Of a stretch of 64,000 bases of DNA, positions 1 through 11,313 are shown one piece after another; position 1 is the first letter of the stretch; each line of letters begins with the position of its first letter. Below the pieces are notes generated by a model that did not search any database, had not been told where the DNA came from, and worked only from the letters and a program-made list of their open reading frames with translations. The DNA comes from Acanthochlamys bracteata. Its lineage: Eukaryota; Streptophyta; Magnoliopsida; Pandanales; Velloziaceae. A program made the position numbers and the translations under genes. The stretch spans positions 3,534,001 to 3,598,000 of the forward strand of contig CM034130.1 in NCBI GenBank assembly GCA_019914995.1, in the 5' to 3' direction.

Positions 1-68
1 TAGTACAAATTATCAGAGCAGCAACACCAGTACTTCACAACACATTAAAAACTTTCAAATTCACTCAC

Positions 69-236
69 CGATTCATCGTCAGACCGGAGCTCACTATCTA
101 AAGCAGCAGCATGAGCCTGAGAATCTCTGGACCTAATGCGACCGCAAATGAGCCGAGCGCAGACGAAGACTATGAATGTAGCACTCATCCCGAATCCAAT
201 CACTGTTGTCACCAAATTCATCCCAGAACTCATCAT
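69..236 (-). CDS. N-terminal exon of a probable membrane-anchored RING-H2 E3 ligase (partial)
   Basis: Seen: an ATG-ATG start at 236 opens a 56-codon exon that ends in a textbook donor (GTGAGT, 68-63), so the gene continues past the left edge. The peptide starts MMSSGMNLVTTVIGFGM and has one hydrophobic segment (about residues 7-27) followed by a basic stretch (CGRIRSR) and an acidic serine-rich stretch. Inference: a short N-terminus, one membrane span and then a basic linker is the layout of ATL-type RING-H2 ubiquitin ligases, and the NLVTTVIGFGMSATFIVFVC segment resembles the ATL58/59-like group as I remember it. The RING finger itself would be in a later exon outside the window, so the family call rests on the anchor alone. 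Without splicing the frame stops 8 codons later. Confidence 0.5.
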
Positions 237-2030
237 TCTTTTTCCCCTGTCTCTCTATCTACTTTACTTCTCAATCTCAAACAATCCCACAAAAGGAAAT
301 AAGAAAGCAGCAATCGTTTTTCTCCAAATTCACTCTTTTCTTTTTCCAAAACAACTCCGAATATTTCTACAATAACTCTGTGGAAAAAAAAGAAAAAAAC
401 CTCTCTTTTTTCCTAACTCTGAAACAGTTGGGAGTGTTTCAACTGAAGTGCTGAGAAGAGTGAACTATAAGCGCCGCCCGCGACGGCGGAGAGCAGTGGC
501 GGCTACTTGTGATATAAAGAAACCCATAATAGAGTCAAAGGCGACTACTTCAACAGATCTAATCAAAGAAAGAAAACGAAAGACTGCAGTTTTCTTTCTT
601 TCTTTGTTTCTTCTTCATCATAGAGAATTGAGAAAATAGAATTGGAACAGATATAGACAAGCAGGCTGCAGAAAGTCTTGATTCTCTACGAACAGTGCAA
701 CCTTTTTAATTTTAATTGATGATTAGTTTCTTTGTTTTTTTTTCCTCAAGTCTCCCCTAACGAAGTGAAAAGTTGAGTTTTTCTTCTTCAATATTTTTGT
801 TTTCTTTTGTTTATTGATGATGGGGAATTATATTAATACTATAATGTATCTATATTCTTTTCTAGTTGTTGCTTTAGTGATTTTTTTTAATTTTGTTTTA
901 TCTTTTCTATATTTTTTGGTAATGTTGCTGGTTGTTGATTTTTTGACTTTATTTCTTCTCCAATTTTAGTGGGATTTTCTTTTTTATTTTTTAATTTAGA
1001 CGGACAAAATCTAGTGGGAATCTTCCGACGTTGCTAGACATCAATGGTAAATAAAATTATATGCAAGCTAACTAAGTTTGGAAAATTGTTCTAACTTCTC
1101 CTATTATGCAACAAATCTTAAAAGTAATGCTATTAGGGTATAGGTCTATTTTGACATATTCTAAATATCCGTAAATAAATTTAGTAAACATAAAAAATAA
1201 AAATAAAACTTTTTAAAAAATAAATTAGAAATAAAATTTAATTTTATATTTTAATAATTTTTAAAAATAAGTTAAAAATTGAAGAATAGAATTATATTAG
1301 AAAGTATGCAAATAAAAAAATTATAATTAAAATTTTATAATTAAATATGAAGTTCTGAATTTTTTATAAAAAAAATATATAAACTGTTCGAAACTCTAAA
1401 TTTGATGGAAGAAAATAAAATTACGTATGTTTGCAAAAATTTTCATTAAATCTAAAGGAAGTATTTTGTTGTTGAATCAATTTTAATAAAGTGGGAATTC
1501 AAAAATCAAACCCAAATGCTCAACTTGACAATATATATAATTAATTAATCAATTACCAGTTTATTAATATTTATGTCAAAGCTAACTCTACTGAAAAGCC
1601 AAAAGGTGCAGTTTTAATAAAAAACAAAATTGACCTTTCATCAACTGGTAAGTAACTGATAAATAACAAACGTATGTTTCATAATAAAATCAAAATAAGG
1701 ATGAGGATGTTGAAGAGTTTACTTTTTTTGTTAGTTGATATATGAGACCTCTGAGAGTGCTAAAATTTTCGGATGTTTTTTCAAAATATTAGCTTTATTT
1801 TTTATTACGTAATAAAAAATATAATTCATTTAAAAAAAAATTAAATACTTTTTCCAATTTTTTAAAAAAAGTACTTGAAACGATCACTAACAAAGAAAGC
1901 AGCCCTGAACTAATGAAGTTTTAGTTTGTTAAAAATTTTATAAAGTTTTAACAAAAACCTATGCGCAGTTTCATGCTAGTATAGTAGGTGGTCAAATATT
2001 TATGGGGCATAACATAATAAAAAATAATGG
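237..2030. other. 5' leader/promoter side of the RING-like gene, then AT-rich spacer
   Basis: Positions 237 to about 660 are pyrimidine-rich on the + strand and probably hold the 5' UTR and proximal promoter of the minus-strand gene. From about 700 to 2030 the DNA is very AT-rich and I see no coding signal. Short + strand frames between 111 and 639 are not supported by codon pattern or splice sites. Confidence 0.4.
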
Positions 2031-2179
2031 GAAGCCCAAACCAATTTTGGTCAAGCCCACTTGGACGTAGCCTACACCACGAATTTCTCTAGTTAGCCCA
2101 TCCTAAAGCTAACGTCTTACTCATTAAGGCCCATAACTCCAGCGGTAATATATTACCAGCCTGTTTACGTGGGTCCCAC
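2031..2179 (+). promoter_or_regulatory. Site II / TCP-type promoter cluster of the SR gene
   Basis: Seen: four GCCCA cores within 100 bp (2034-2038, 2055-2059, 2096-2100, 2129-2133) and a perfect inverted repeat GTGGGTCCCAC at 2169-2179, about 50-150 bp before the presumed transcription start. Known: site II elements (TGGGCY) and class I TCP sites (consensus GTGGGNCC) are bound by TCP factors and are enriched upstream of growth-related and RNA/translation genes. Inference: TCP-driven, growth-linked transcription of the downstream SR gene. Confidence 0.55.
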
Positions 2180-2225
2180 GCGTAAGCAGATATTTTTAGG
2201 AATTAGCTAGCTAACTTGTCTGCAG

Positions 2226-2325
2226 AGGGAAAAGAATCGATTGTTGTTGGCTTTCGTCGATATTCTTTTGCTTTTCGCCGCTGCTGCTGCTCTAGGGTTT
2301 GGTGCTCTTCGTAACAAAAGAAAAG
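2226..2325 (+). other. Untranslated first exon of the SR gene (5' end approximate)
   Basis: The region ends in a good donor (AAAAG|GTACGA, intron from 2326) and lies just downstream of the promoter motifs. It pairs with the acceptor at 4480-4481 (CAG|G). A 5' UTR intron is usual for plant SR genes. The start at 2226 is a guess; no transcript evidence is available. Confidence 0.45.
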
Positions 2326-4481
2326 GTACGATTTTTGTGAAAGAAATTGAATATCTCTTCTTTTTTCCGAATTGGAAAGGATTCCTTCATGGCTGTTGCT
2401 GTGGGATATCTGATCTATTGGAGATTTTCTGTTCGATCTAATCTAACGAGAAAGTTCCGGTTTTAGCTTCGTAGTAGAGATTTCCCATTTATGTGACTTT
2501 TCATCGGTTGAAATGATGATCGCTGTAGATTCTTGATTCGAGACTGCACTTTAAACAAATTTTTGGGGATAAGTGGGAAATACAATGCTGTTTCCAGACA
2601 TTTAACGTCGTCAAAAAATAAATTGAATGTATCGGAGATGATTTATGTCGATCACTATGTATAATGGATCATTGAAGCCTTTAAATTTCAGAAAGCTGAT
2701 GGATTATGATGAACCTTGCTCTAGGTCTATTTCTGTTTGAATGCTACGAAATTCTGTGTCTTTCAAGAAGTTATTATTGTAGATGATTTGCATTTTGCTT
2801 CAAGAAGCGATAGTGCCTTTTCGTTCAAGAAGCTGGGTTTTGGATATTTGAGCATTGATTTAGGTAACGTTTTTTGGAAATTGGGAAGAAGGATCATTGA
2901 AAGGAGTTGAATACTTATTGTGGTTGAATTGTTAAGATTTGAATGCATGTCAAAGTATGTGAATTGCATTTTTTTGCGGATGTAATTAACTTGGATAAAC
3001 GTTTTCTTGGTAGATTTTGGTGATATATGTACAACTTTCTATATTTAAGTAGTTTATGGTGATAACTTGTTTTATAGTTGGTAGTGATTAATATTCCGGC
3101 AGATGCAAGTTCTGTATTAAAAACATGCATTCTTGGAGATTGATTGCATTTTGTTTAGGTCAATATACCCTGGCACATTTTATGCAGTGAATAGTCTCAA
3201 TAACTAAAAGCTTTGGATATTTAGAAGGATCATGAAAGTTTGCATTCCGTGTGACACCTAACTTGTCTTTCTTTTAGTGAAGATTCTCATTCAAGGCGCA
3301 GTCCTGTTATTTTGTGTAGTATATAGTCTTTGGAGTTTATATGGTGTATGAATGACTCTGATTCTTGTTGTGATATTTATCTTGGGGCAATAGCTGTACA
3401 TTTTGGGCTAGTTTCCAGGGTTTTTATTATTGAAGGTTGAAGCTAGAACAACTTTTTTAAGCTAGAGCTTGTAAAATACTTTTTGTATATGTTTGGTTAA
3501 AAAAGTTGTAAAATAGCTTTCAGGTATTAAATGACCAAAATATCCTAGATTGTCAAATAATACTAAAGGTTCTCTTATATTAGTAAGGTGCAAAAAAGTC
3601 CTTTATTTAATTAGAAAAGCAAAAGCTCAAAAGCATGGCTCGGAATGCTTTTTAGATTCCTTAAGAATTGTGCTTTTTTCAGCTATAAGGTCGTTCCAGA
3701 AGCTATACCAATATACCACAACTAACTTAAGAAAAGCTTAAAGCCAAAAGCAGCTAGAAAAACTCTACCAAACAAGCTCCTTTTTTTGATAAGTGCCATC
3801 AAGCATGGAAGTTGTTTGTACTTGTAGAGGTCAACTAAGTGAAATGTGTAAATAAAAGGATGTTTACGACCTAGAAGCTATCATCTTTCTGTTTCTACTC
3901 AAGCAAAAAAAGAAACTAGATCACTTGCTATAATCTGAGGCCACTTACGTGAGTGTAGTATTGCGGAGAGGTAATGCGAAAAAACATATTGTAGATATGT
4001 TTGTCATGAAAGATATCATCGGTGGAAACTTTGGGAGTATTTTTAGAAAGGACAACAGGGTGTATTCTCAATCTCTTCATAGATATAATTGTGCTTTCCT
4101 TTATAAACTAGATATAAAGCTTGTTTTGTCTTATTCCTCTTTGGCATTGCTTAAGGTGCATTAGTATGGATTCACATAAAGATTCTAAGCCTTTGGCATG
4201 TTAAAATGCAAGTTTCTCTATGCAATTGATTTTTTCTTGAACCTTCTAGTAGGCATCCAATACTCGGGTATTCTTTCACTAGCAGCTCCTGGAATGCAAC
4301 CTAATAGAGATAATTTATGGCTGGCACATTACCATGATCTTTTTTCATCATTCTCATTTATTTTGTTATGACCGGCTTATTGAAAATTGTAAGCCTCTAT
4401 CTTAATATATTTCCTGAATGCAAGTATACCTTTCTTTTTAGTTTCTTGCAATTTAATCATATTTCCTTGTCTTCAACTCAG
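2326..4481 (+). other. 5' UTR intron of the SR gene
   Basis: About 2.15 kb between donor GTACGA at 2326 and the acceptor ending at 4481, in front of the ATG at 4498. It holds one probable MITE (3466-3780) and otherwise unremarkable T-rich intron sequence. Small frames at 3550-3741 and 3949-4164 are not gene-like. Confidence 0.45.
3466..3780. repeat. Probable MITE remnant in the SR 5' UTR intron
   Basis: The right end, read on the minus strand, is GGAGCTTGTTTGGTAGAG, a terminus of the kind seen in plant DNA transposons. The left side carries a diverged partner (AGAGCTTG then TTTGGTTAAAAAAG). Internal sequence is rich in AAAGCTT and AGCTTTT blocks in both orientations. Boundaries are approximate and no clear target-site duplication was found. 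Confidence 0.35.
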
Positions 4482-4497
4482 GTTTGTTGTACACAAG

Positions 4498-7400
4498 ATG
4501 AGGCCAATTTTCTGTGGTAATGTTGAGTATGATGCCCGCCAATCTGAAATTGAGAGACTTTTTAGTAGATACGGGAAGGTTGATCGGGTTGATATGAAGT
4601 CAGGTGATTTATTTATTTATTTATTTTGTATCTTTTTTCCTTGAGACTTAGTTACCATTCGTAACAGAGGTTAGTTGTGAGCCTAGTAGAAGTTTTTGTG
4701 TGAAATGCTGTGTGAATACCGAGTTGATTTGATTTGTTTCTTTGTTATATAACTATGCTGTCCAAAGCCCTATGGTATACTCTTTTAAGGTTTTCCCATG
4801 CTGGCAGCTCTTTGTTATTTTGTTTCCATTAAAGCTTGCAACTTTATTTGGCTATTTGAATGCATTTCATATAATTTCTTTTGAGTATTGGTATTCTTAA
4901 AGTCAATGACTAATGAAATACATCTTCTCGTCACGTTTCGCAAGGCAAATAAAGGTTTTTTCCTCACTATGTTAGATCCACTTATCCCTGTTACTTCTGT
5001 CTTTATGCTTGAGATGATATGTCAATTATTCTATGTTTGTGCCTGGGTTAGTTAGATTATTAGATCCTACGCTTTAGAGAGTGACAAGCAAATGACCTAC
5101 CTCCAACCTTACTGGAGTAGTCTCTGAACTTTTGGAAGGAATTGTCCGACTTCTGCCAAAGATTTTTAAAGCAGTTCAAGAAAGCATCGCTCGTGAAGAC
5201 CGTTGTCAGGCTATACAAGAGAACTGGAATCAGAATAGTCTAGAAGAGGATTCTGTTTTCCTGATGGATATACCCCCATGTGTAATGATTTCTTTGACGC
5301 AGGAATATTTTGGAGCATGCATGCTCTTTCTGGCTGATGGGGCTGCATAATTTTACCCACCAGTTCCAGTGCCTTATTTTCTCTGATCTACCTTCCACTA
5401 TGGCATCTTACTCACAAGGAAATAGCCCTTCACAAGACTGTCCCCTTCCATTCCTTAAGAAATTTTGCTCACTCCCAAAGAGTCATATCCCTCTGCCAAT
5501 CTCCTGGACAGGCTTGAGAGTGGTTGGAGGCAATCTCTATTCTATGAACTACCACAAGAGATGTACTTTTGGAATAGTGTACCATGACGTCCCTTAGTTC
5601 AAAATGCAAAGGTCTGTTTCATATTTCTTATTCTTAGCTTTCACCAGATGAACAGATATCATTGAATTTCCTTAATGGTATGCTTGCTGATCAAAGAATT
5701 AACGGTAGAAATTTTTCCATGCGGATGACTGTATTGCTCTATTTCAACATCTCATTTTTGTGATGATTGAACTTCAGGGTTTGCCTTTGTCTACATGGAT
5801 GATGAGCGCGATGCTGAGGATGCGATACGGGGACTTGATAGGATAGAGTTCGGCAGACAGGGACGTCGGCTACGTGTTGAGTGGACAAAGGTAGATTTGT
5901 TAATGATAGTGGCATTGTGCATTGCATGTTCTGATGTATTTAACTATATGCTTCCTTTGCTCATTTTTGCAGCAAGAGCGTAACGGTAGTCGCAGATCTA
6001 GCGGTTCGAGGAGATCACCTAATACAAGACCTACAAAGACCTTGTTTGTTATCAATTTTGATCCCGTCAGCACTAGGATGCGTGATCTGGAGAGGCATTT
6101 TGATCCATATGGAAAGATCTTGAACATTAGGATTCGAAGAAATTTTGCATTTATTCAATTCGAGACACAAGAGGATGCTACCAAAGCACTAGATGCAACA
6201 AATGACAGGTCTGGATTTTCTTTGCATACTCTTTAAAATTAATAATTGTGCAATGTATAGCGTTGATGCTGCGATATAGCTGTATTGATGAAGTAGCTAG
6301 CAGCTGAACTTGGTTTTTTCCCCCTAAATTTTGTCTGGACTGGTTATTGATTTGCATGTCTAAGTATGATGTATTCAGTGATTTTCGCTTCTCTTAAATG
6401 GCTTTTTGATGATTTTGATCATTCAATTAATTGTCTGTAACCGACTATTTATAGTTGGCAACTGAAATTATTGAAATGTTGCTTCATGACTCTCCGTGAA
6501 CTATTCTTTTCAAGGAATAGTTCCATACTGGTTGGAGCAGGTACATTTGATCGATAGAATTGATTTTCATAGTAATAGAAGGATTTGATTGGTCAGTTAA
6601 AAAAAACTCATTAGCAGTTGTTATGAATTGTTAATAAAGCATTAGTTTTTCGACTTCTATAAGCCATAAAGTCTTGCTTGGTATATACTAGAGTTCCTTT
6701 CTGTTATGGTTCGTCTATGGATGTAAAACCTAGTTTCTGTGGATCTCAAAGCTATTATGGTTTACTTATTCGACATCTGAACATTTACTGATTAGTGATT
6801 AACGGTCTTCAACTTGTATTTTGGACAAGGCATTTATATGTCCTCTTCTTTACAGGTTTTATAAAGTCTGCATAGATAATTTAAGCCCTTGGAATTTGTT
6901 TAGCTCTAGGTTCAATAATATGAATATGAACTAGAATCAACTGTAAAATTGCTCTGGGAATAATAGCTTTAGGCAAATGGAACTAGCAAAGTAAATGCTG
7001 AGACATATAATGTTTCTAAATGTAAACAATGTTCATATAAGTAATATTGATTAGTTTTATATACCTTTGATTAGGTTTGTCAGCCTGTTGTAGTCATGAT
7101 TGTATTATCTAAATGTAAATTGGGATCAGTTAGTGTGTAAGATTATTGACAGTTAGATGCTTCTGCTATGATGCTGCAAATCATTACAATTATGAGATAG
7201 GAATCATAAATCAACCTCAAGAATGACGGAGAAATGCATTATAACCAAAATGCTTTTGGTAGATCATGAATCAATAACTTCGTATGGTGCCTTGTCAGAT
7301 TGTGGAACCTAATTTGATAGGTCGAATCTTTAGTTGATTATTAGGCAATTGATATTTTTCCTCATAAATTTGCAGCAAGTTGATGGACCGCCTCATTTCA

Positions 7401-7761
7401 GTGGAGTATGCTATTCGTGATGATGATGATGATGAACGAAGAGATGGGTACAGTCCTGGTAGGAGAGGACGTGACAGATCTCCAGCTAGAAGAAGTCATG
7501 GTCGTAGTCGATCTCGAAGCCCTCATGGTAGACGCGGAGAAAGGGGCAGCCCTGATTACGGCCGTGGTCCCAGTCCTTATGCAAAGAATGAGCAGCGAGA
7601 TAGTCCAGATTATGGTAGATCTGACAGCCAGGAGAGGTACCATAGGTCTGTATCCAAGGGTTACTGAGCCACGTTGATAGTATGACCCATTCATTTTTAT
7701 TTTTTCTCCTGTGCTTAATAAGACAGTGTTGTTCTGCAGCCGCTCACCTGCTCGTCATTGA
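4498..7761 (+). CDS. RS40: Serine/arginine-rich splicing factor, RS31/RS40/RS41 type
   Basis: Coding exons 4498-4603, 5778-5890, 5973-6208, 7376-7645 and 7740-7761 join in phase to a 248-residue protein. RRM1 spans residues 2-72 with RNP2 IFCGNV (4-9) and RNP1 GFAFVYMD (36-43). RRM2 spans about 96-164 with LFVINF (97-102) and RNFAFIQF (129-136). An arginine/serine tail (165-248) follows, with RSRSRS, two SPDYGR motifs and a final SRSPARH. Known: this plant-specific SR group has two RRMs and an RS tail, works in the nucleus in splice-site choice, and regulates its own splicing. The body resembles RS40/RS41, but those Arabidopsis proteins are about 350 residues, so this tail is short and the length is nearer RS31. 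The symbol is by similarity. Retention of the last intron would replace SRSPARH by RSVSKGY. Confidence 0.9.
5303..5611 (+). other. Candidate alternative (poison) exon in the first coding intron of the SR gene
   Basis: Seen: acceptor TTTCTTTGACGCAG ending at 5302 and donor CAAAG|GTCTG at 5612 bound a 309-nt block that is less AT-rich than the flanking intron. Read in the phase set by the upstream exon (which ends with one base of a Gly codon at 4603), it reaches a TGA after 11 codons. A second acceptor, TTATTCTTAG ending at 5637, also leads to an in-frame TGA, at the fifth codon. Known: RS31-group genes carry alternative exons with premature stops in this intron. That this block is used is inference. 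Confidence 0.4.
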
Positions 7762-8709
7762 AGATGCTGAAGCAGTGGGAATTCTGTGCAAAAGTATGAT
7801 GTATGTTGCGGTGGTATTATTTTGAGCTTTGGAGTGCAGTTAACTAGTTTTTCCAATTGAAAAAGTAACTCATGTAGTGATTGTATTGAAGCACTTCTGT
7901 CCTCATAGCTGACGGTATTTACATCCAAACGATTTATAATCCTTAACTCGAATTTCTATTCGGAAGAGTTTGTGCAAGTTTTACAATTTTCTAATTGTTC
8001 TGCCTTGCTGTCATGATGCTCAGAATACTCAGTGTTTGTGCAAGTTATTGATACGCTGTCGTTCAACAGAGACGCCAAGAAGGACGCAGTGAAACATTAG
8101 GCAAGTGTAGCTGGATCTTGCATTCCATTTTATGAACTGGTCCATATCTCCTTTCGTTCTCGAAGAATAATATAATAGCAGCTGCAGTGAGCTACTGCTT
8201 CTGCGTTTCCTTAAAACGTGCATCGGCTAGTAGGACTCATTCTCCTATTTGGTACCAAATTTGTTAAGGCAATTGGATGCATCTGCAGATTCAATTGTCA
8301 TCGGAAGCAGGACTGACTTGATTATGTTTCGTTGTTCTCGACTTCATTTCTAACAGTTTTGGGCTCCTACGGATGTACGGTAGTTTGCGGAGACCAGAGG
8401 TCATGAAATACTGGTAGATCCAGTTGATTAATAGTACTTTATTGGACCAAATTTCCGGAGGCATACCTTCCTTTGAACGGGGAGGAATCAGTTTTGTCTG
8501 AAAATAAAGACAAATTTTGAATCATAAAAGGAAGTACACAGAGAATTACTTTGCCTACTTCTAAACTAACCAAGGTTCTCAAGAATGAAATGAAAGTAGT
8601 TCTCCAGATTGATTATGATGAAGTTTCCGTTCATTGCTTGAACCTTTTTGATCAACCATCATGTTAAGTTGCAGTCGCCGATGGATACGTATCCCTAACT
8701 ACTGTCAGA
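7762..8709 (+). other. 3' UTR and downstream flank of the SR gene
   Basis: Ordinary mixed-composition sequence following the TGA at 7759-7761. An AATAAA at 8503-8508 is one possible polyadenylation signal, though it would give a rather long UTR. No gene seen. Confidence 0.35.
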
Positions 8710-9059
8710 GAATGTTTGGCAATACTTATGTCATTATTTTTTATTTTTTAGAAACTCTCATATTTTTTAATAAATATTTATAAAAATTTTGTAATATATA
8801 AAGAGTCAGATAAAGAGTGATTCGTATTCTGATTGAGTTAAAAATTTATCAACATATTTTTTATTAATAATTTTTTATATTTAACGGTGAAAATTAATTT
8901 GAAATTTTAAATTAAAAAAAGTGCCTCTAAGAACGAGGTGCATATATATATATAATTTTTATTATTTTTTAGACATAAAAATGAAGCTTATTTTTAATAA
9001 ATTTTAAAAATATTACTTATTTTAGATAAGCTTGTTATCATACGCATTTTCGAACATTC
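8710..9059. repeat. MITE with GAATGTT ends, probably with a second element inside
   Basis: The left end GAATGTTTGGCAATACTTATG matches the reverse complement of the right end, GAATGTTCGAAAATGCGTATG, over about 21 bp. The interior is AT-rich. The stretch from about 8815 to 8945, with CTGATTGAGTTAAAA and a block like AACGGTGAAAATTA, resembles one arm of the fold-back element at 10292-10661, so one element may have inserted in the other. Confidence 0.5.
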
Positions 9060-10291
9060 CCTCCATCAACCACCACAAAAGTCGCTCCAACTCTACCTTT
9101 CCATTAAAGGTGTGATCTTTTAATATGAAGCGACTTTTTTAAAGTAAATTTTTGAAAAAATGAATTTAAAAATTTAAATTATAAAAAATAAATTATTGTA
9201 AAAAATATAGAATATCACTTAAAACTGATTTTTTAGGAAATAAAGTCACTTTCAGATTGTTGTGAGATAGTAGACCATCAACACTTGATCTCTTTTTGTC
9301 TTTTAAGATTTCAAACCGTGTCGTATTTGGCCGCCCGTAGTTATTGGAACAGAGTTGGGTATCCATATTCACTGCATGCTGTACTAGCTTTAGTCGGTCA
9401 GAAAATCAACCGAGTTGCATATATACAGGAGAAAAATTTTCAAAACTGAATGTATCAGAATGAAAGTTCAGTATATTTTCTTCCTTAAATTTGTTGGAGT
9501 TAGCTCATATTGAATCTTCTTTGTGTATCCAGTTGCAGGCTTTAATTAGAGAAGGCAATGCTATATTAGTAGATTTTTCATGAATGAATACATTTTAAAT
9601 ACGTGCAAAGGTTAGACAACGTAGATTTCAAAGTGAAGAATTTAGTAAAAAGTAGCTAGCAATAGTAGGCAAACTTGGAGAGCCCTACATCTACATGCAT
9701 GAAGACTAACGTCCTTAGAATTTGAAGCAAACAGTAGGAACTATGTACTAGTACACCTTGAGATTGAAATTATTGTGACATCTTGGTGCCTCGAAGGAAA
9801 CCTTCTAGCTAGGTTGGCCATCAACGTCAATATTAATATTGGCATTAGGAGTTATAATCTCTCACATAGAAACTAATATGTGACTATGAAAAAGTGTGGA
9901 TTGTTAATCTCACCGAATCAAAATCCAACTTAGTGTAGCACAAGATGCGACGCGGGCCCATCTATCAAGTTAAATAGCCCGAATTTTCATGAGTTACAAT
10001 CTCCGGCTTCTTCGTTGATAAATCTAGCCTAATTTAATTTGGAAACCCAACACAAAATAAATTAAAGATATATGATTTGCTCTACGAGAAAGAAAAGAAA
10101 ACTTCCTCATCGGGAGAGAGAAATGTCGAGCCAACGTGCGAGCGCAACCATGTTTTGATCTCCCCCCTCATCACGCGCGTTCATGGTCAGATGGAATCAC
10201 AACCGTTGATTCAATTTCATGTGCCTGCAGTAAATCATTTGTCTGATGAGATAGAATGTGTCTACATCCCATATATATATATATAGATGGA
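9060..10291. other. Intergenic spacer, nothing identified
   Basis: Mixed AT-rich sequence. A weak inverted repeat (GAAGCGACTTTTTTAAAG near 9126 against GAAAGTGACTTTATTTCC on the other strand near 9257) may be another small MITE. No gene, RNA or promoter that I can support. Confidence 0.3.
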
Positions 10292-10661
10292 GATAGAGGC
10301 ACCCCATTTTTAGGGACACTCTTTTCAATTTAAAGTTTCAAACTCAATCTCTACCGTTAGATATGAAGAACTATTAGTAAAAAATATACTAACAAAATTT
10401 TAATTCAATCAGAATACAAATCGATTTCCATCCGCGTTTGATCAAATGATATAAATAATAAAATTTGATAAAGATGTTTTTTTTTCTTTTTATGTCATTT
10501 TGATCAAGAGATTTGATGGAGATCTATTTATGATCCGATTGAGTTAAAATTTTGTAGCCGTCTTTGTAACTCATAATTTTTCATATCCAACGGTGGAGAT
10601 TATATTTAAAATTTTTTATGCATCTTTTTAGAAGGGTGGGGTGCCCTAAGGTGCCCCTATC
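10292..10661. repeat. Fold-back (long inverted repeat) element
   Basis: The outer ends are inverted copies (GATAGAGGCACCCCA against GATAGGGGCACC on the opposite strand). Inside, the left arm (CTACCGTTAGATATGAAGAA, then TTTTAATTCAATCAGAATA) pairs with the right arm (CATATCCAACGGTGGAGA, CCGATTGAGTTAAAATTTT). The two arms meet near 10480, so most of the 370-bp element could form one hairpin. No coding capacity. Confidence 0.6.
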
Positions 10662-10888
10662 CCCACCCTATATATATAGTTAAGTTTCTAAGTACATGTA
10701 GCACAATCAATAAGCTATTTCTAGTTCCACATGATGCCACTTGAAAATAAAGGCACAACCGCTTGCAATAGTCATAGTTTCATAAATATGTATTCAATCC
10801 TAACTTCTTATGATAATTTGTTAGAAGACTAGAATATTAATGAATATTTTTCACTATAATTAAGTCTTGTTTAACTATAGATTGGTAA

Positions 10889-11313
10889 TAGAGATGTAAA
10901 TTTGGGCCGAACTAAACGAGCTAGCTCGCAGCTCGACCAAATGATCCGGATTTGATCCGTTCAACCTGTAAACAATAATAAGACTAGACTGATCTGCCCT
11001 GACCCACTAAGCAGTATAGAGTCAACATTATCGGTCGGTCCGTCCGGTCACTATGTATATTGATCGGTCAGCGATAACTTTTAACCATATCAATTTATAT
11101 TAAAAAATAATTTTTAATAAAAATATTTTAATTTATTATTTTAATAATATATTTAAATTTATTTTTTATTTATATTATTTTTTATTTATTATATAAAATA
11201 AAAAAATAAATTGAATAAATTGATTGATCAGATTACGAAAGATCGGATCGATCCGGCTCGGACAGCTCACTTGGTCCGAACAGATCGGTCCGGATCACCC
11301 ATAGTTATACATT
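10889..11313. mobile_element. Non-autonomous hAT-like element
   Basis: The left end TAGAGATGTAAATTTGGGCCG is a degenerate inverted match to the right end read on the minus strand (AAATGTATAACTATGGGTGATCC). Subterminal regions are GC-rich with many GATCCG/CGGATC and TCGGTC blocks around an AT-only centre. This layout also occurs at 28781-29212 and 33892-34647. No transposase frame. The target duplication is unclear. Confidence 0.45.

Noticed and set aside
5310..5597. 95-codon frame in the SR intron as a gene
   Set aside because: It is out of phase with the upstream exon and has no domain. The region is better explained as an alternative exon.
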